Positions 5,336 to 6,176 of a stretch of DNA of 6,176 nucleotides are shown here, one piece after another. Below the pieces are notes generated by a model. The model was not told the origin of the DNA. It did not search any database and saw nothing but the letters and a program-made list of their open reading frames with translations. The DNA is from Gemmatimonadota bacterium. Its GTDB lineage: Bacteria; Gemmatimonadota; Gemmatimonadetes; Longimicrobiales; Longimicrobiaceae. Each line of letters begins with the position of its first letter. The first letter of the stretch is position 1. Position numbers and translations under genes: made by a program. The stretch lies in contig JAHWJJ010000289.1 of NCBI GenBank assembly GCA_019348475.1, positions 1 through 6,176 of the forward strand, written 5' to 3'.

Positions 5336-5731
5336 TTACATCCGCACGCTCGTCAGCATGATCGCCGAGCCGATGCCGATCTGCTGGCTCCTGGTGAGGT
5401 GGGCGGCGATCTCGCGGTGGTTAAGGAACCGCGCCTCGCCCACCTGGCTGGCCGGGATCGACCGCAGGAACTCGACGTCACCCACGCGCGTCCCGTCCAT
5501 GAAGACGGCGATGGGCGCCGGTACCCCCCGGTCGTGCTGCGGCCTGAGCCACCCCGGCTGCAACCGCTGGATCACCTCGTACATGTTCGACATCTGCGTA
5601 CGCACGATCTCCTCGCGCAGCAGCCGGTCAGAGCGGGTGCGGGTGCGGTCCGCCGGCGCCGCCGTCTGCGTGGGCGCGCAGCCGACCGCCGCCAGCAGCA
5701 GCAGCGAGAGCAGGAAGAGTCTGCGGACCAT
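5336..5731 (-). CDS. Small lipoprotein with TonB-receptor plug-like domain
   Basis: A 131-residue exported protein. The N-terminus MVRRLFLLSLLLLAAVGC is a signal peptide ending in a lipobox-like AVGC with C18 as the likely lipidated cysteine. A helical linker (about 30-57) leads to a domain resembling the plug of TonB-dependent receptors. It has YEVIQRLQPGWLR (51-63), PIAVFMDGTRVGDVEFLRSI (73-92) and VGEARFL (97-103), ending in GIGSAIMLTSVRM (119-131). The DG.R.G...LR.I and G.GSAI..T pattern is what I associate with short stand-alone plug-like lipoproteins common in Longimicrobium-type genomes; that family recall is from memory. No barrel follows, so it is not a receptor. The start is ATG 5729-5731, set by the signal peptide; only a weak GGAA precedes it. 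The stop is TAA at 5336-5338. A promoter is readable at 5793-5820. The final codons share sequence with the octamer array behind them. Confidence 0.85.
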   Translation of the reverse strand: MVRRLFLLSLLLLAAVGCAPTQTAAPADRTRTRSDRLLREEIVRTQMSNMYEVIQRLQPGWLRPQHDRGVPAPIAVFMDGTRVGDVEFLRSIPASQVGEARFLNHREIAAHLTRSQQIGIGSAIMLTSVRM

Positions 5732-5761
5732 GGGAAGTTCCGGGCTGCGGGGATGGCCTTA

Positions 5762-5779
5762 CCCGCGGAGCGCCGCGGG
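5762..5779 (-). promoter_or_regulatory. Hairpin in the 5' leader of the small lipoprotein gene
   Basis: CCCGCGG (5762-5768) and CCGCGGG (5773-5779) form a perfect seven-base stem with an AGCG loop. It lies between the predicted promoter and the ATG, about 30 bases before the start codon. It could affect mRNA stability or translation; no known riboswitch is recognised. Confidence 0.4.
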
Positions 5780-5792
5780 GGATGCAGAGCCA

Positions 5793-5820
5793 AAGATAAA
5801 CCCCCGTTCACCCGGCGCAA
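5793..5820 (-). promoter_or_regulatory. Predicted promoter of the small lipoprotein gene
   Basis: On the minus strand TTGCGC (5815-5820) is followed after 16 bases by TATCTT (5793-5798), giving a leader of roughly 55 bases. The AT-rich TTTATCTTTG stands out in a GC-rich setting. The -10 hexamer is identical to that of the divergent promoter. Confidence 0.55.
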
Positions 5821-5835
5821 TGCGGACGATGCGGG

Positions 5836-5864
5836 TTGCCGCGGGTGCCGCCCCGGCCTATCTT
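5836..5864 (+). promoter_or_regulatory. Predicted promoter of the acyl-CoA dehydrogenase gene
   Basis: On the plus strand TTGCCG (5836-5841) is followed after 17 bases by TATCTT (5859-5864), leaving a leader of about 50 bases to ATG 5924. The -35 boxes of the two divergent promoters are only 15 bases apart. Confidence 0.55.
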
Positions 5865-5923
5865 GCGCGCCCTCGCGACCGACCCTTGCACCGACTTCAC
5901 GACATCCCGAGGCGAGCCCGCAG

Positions 5924-6176
5924 ATGGCCAGGTTCCAGGGCGTAGACTACTACGAGATCGATGCGCTGCTCACCGAAGAGCAGCGGATGATCCGCGACAC
6001 CGTGCGGCAGTGGGTGGACGACGAGCTCATGCCGGTCATCAACGACGCCTACATCGGCCGCTACCTGCCCACGCAGCTGGTGCCGGGGATGGCGGAGCTG
6101 GGCGTGTTCGGCGCCAACCTTCCCGAGGAGTACGGGTGCGCGGGGCTGGACAACGTGTCGTACGGGCTCATCATGC
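5924..6176 (+). CDS. Glutaryl-CoA-dehydrogenase-like acyl-CoA dehydrogenase (N-terminal part)
   Basis: The first 84 codons of a flavin-dependent acyl-CoA dehydrogenase; the rest lies beyond the right edge. The visible segment is the N-terminal helical domain: LLTEEQRMIRDTVRQWVDDELMP near 15-37, then MAELGVFG (56-63) and EYGCAGLDNVSYGLIM (69-84). The YGCAG...YGL pattern is characteristic of glutaryl-CoA dehydrogenases (gcdH type). These oxidise and decarboxylate glutaryl-CoA to crotonyl-CoA in lysine, hydroxylysine and tryptophan breakdown, passing electrons to ETF. The catalytic glutamate and FAD-binding parts are not in the window, so the exact substrate is inferred. The start is ATG 5924-5926, preceded at a longish distance by GAGGCGAG; the protein begins at the usual position for the family. 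Divergent from the small lipoprotein gene, with its own predicted promoter. Confidence 0.9.
   Translation, partial: MARFQGVDYYEIDALLTEEQRMIRDTVRQWVDDELMPVINDAYIGRYLPTQLVPGMAELGVFGANLPEEYGCAGLDNVSYGLIM

Overview
This is a GC-rich bacterial window with densely packed genes, mostly on the minus strand. The organism looks like an environmental Gemmatimonadota bacterium, possibly close to Longimicrobium. That is an inference from the very high GC content, the TATCTT-type -10 boxes, the octamer repeats at gene ends and one lipoprotein family I associate with that group. No rRNA or other phylogenetic marker is present to confirm it.

Layout, from the right end leftwards. At 5924 a plus-strand gene starts for a glutaryl-CoA-dehydrogenase-like acyl-CoA dehydrogenase and runs off the window. 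It is divergent from a small minus-strand lipoprotein (5336-5731) related to the plug domain of TonB-dependent receptors. Two face-to-face promoters can be read in the gap between them. From 5335 down to 4711 there are about 625 bases with no convincing gene. This stretch holds two copies of a two-hairpin repeat (4755-4828 and 5119-5170), two octamer tandem arrays (5041-5083 and 5295-5326) and a few smaller palindromes.

A minus-strand gene run follows. It starts with a GT9-like glycosyltransferase (3715-4710), then an alanine-rich putative lipoprotein (2997-3704), then a sodium:solute symporter (1546-3000). The glycosyltransferase and lipoprotein are 10 bases apart. The lipoprotein and symporter overlap through TTGA, so these three are very probably one transcript. 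After a 182-base gap with inverted repeats come uppP, the undecaprenyl-diphosphate phosphatase gene (548-1363), and 48 bases later an unrecognised acidic helical protein (from 499, running off the left edge).

Functionally the minus-strand run is envelope-oriented: a sugar transferase, an exported protein, a membrane transporter and lipid-carrier recycling. No dedicated pathway can be proven from the window. The most unusual signal is not a gene but a repeat system. Degenerate octamers of the form GTRCGNNN occur at three places, two of them at the 3' ends of genes. One array is translated as the C-terminus of the glycosyltransferase, where a single-unit gain would fuse it in frame to the next gene. 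I did not find a defence system, a CRISPR array, a transposase or an RNA gene.
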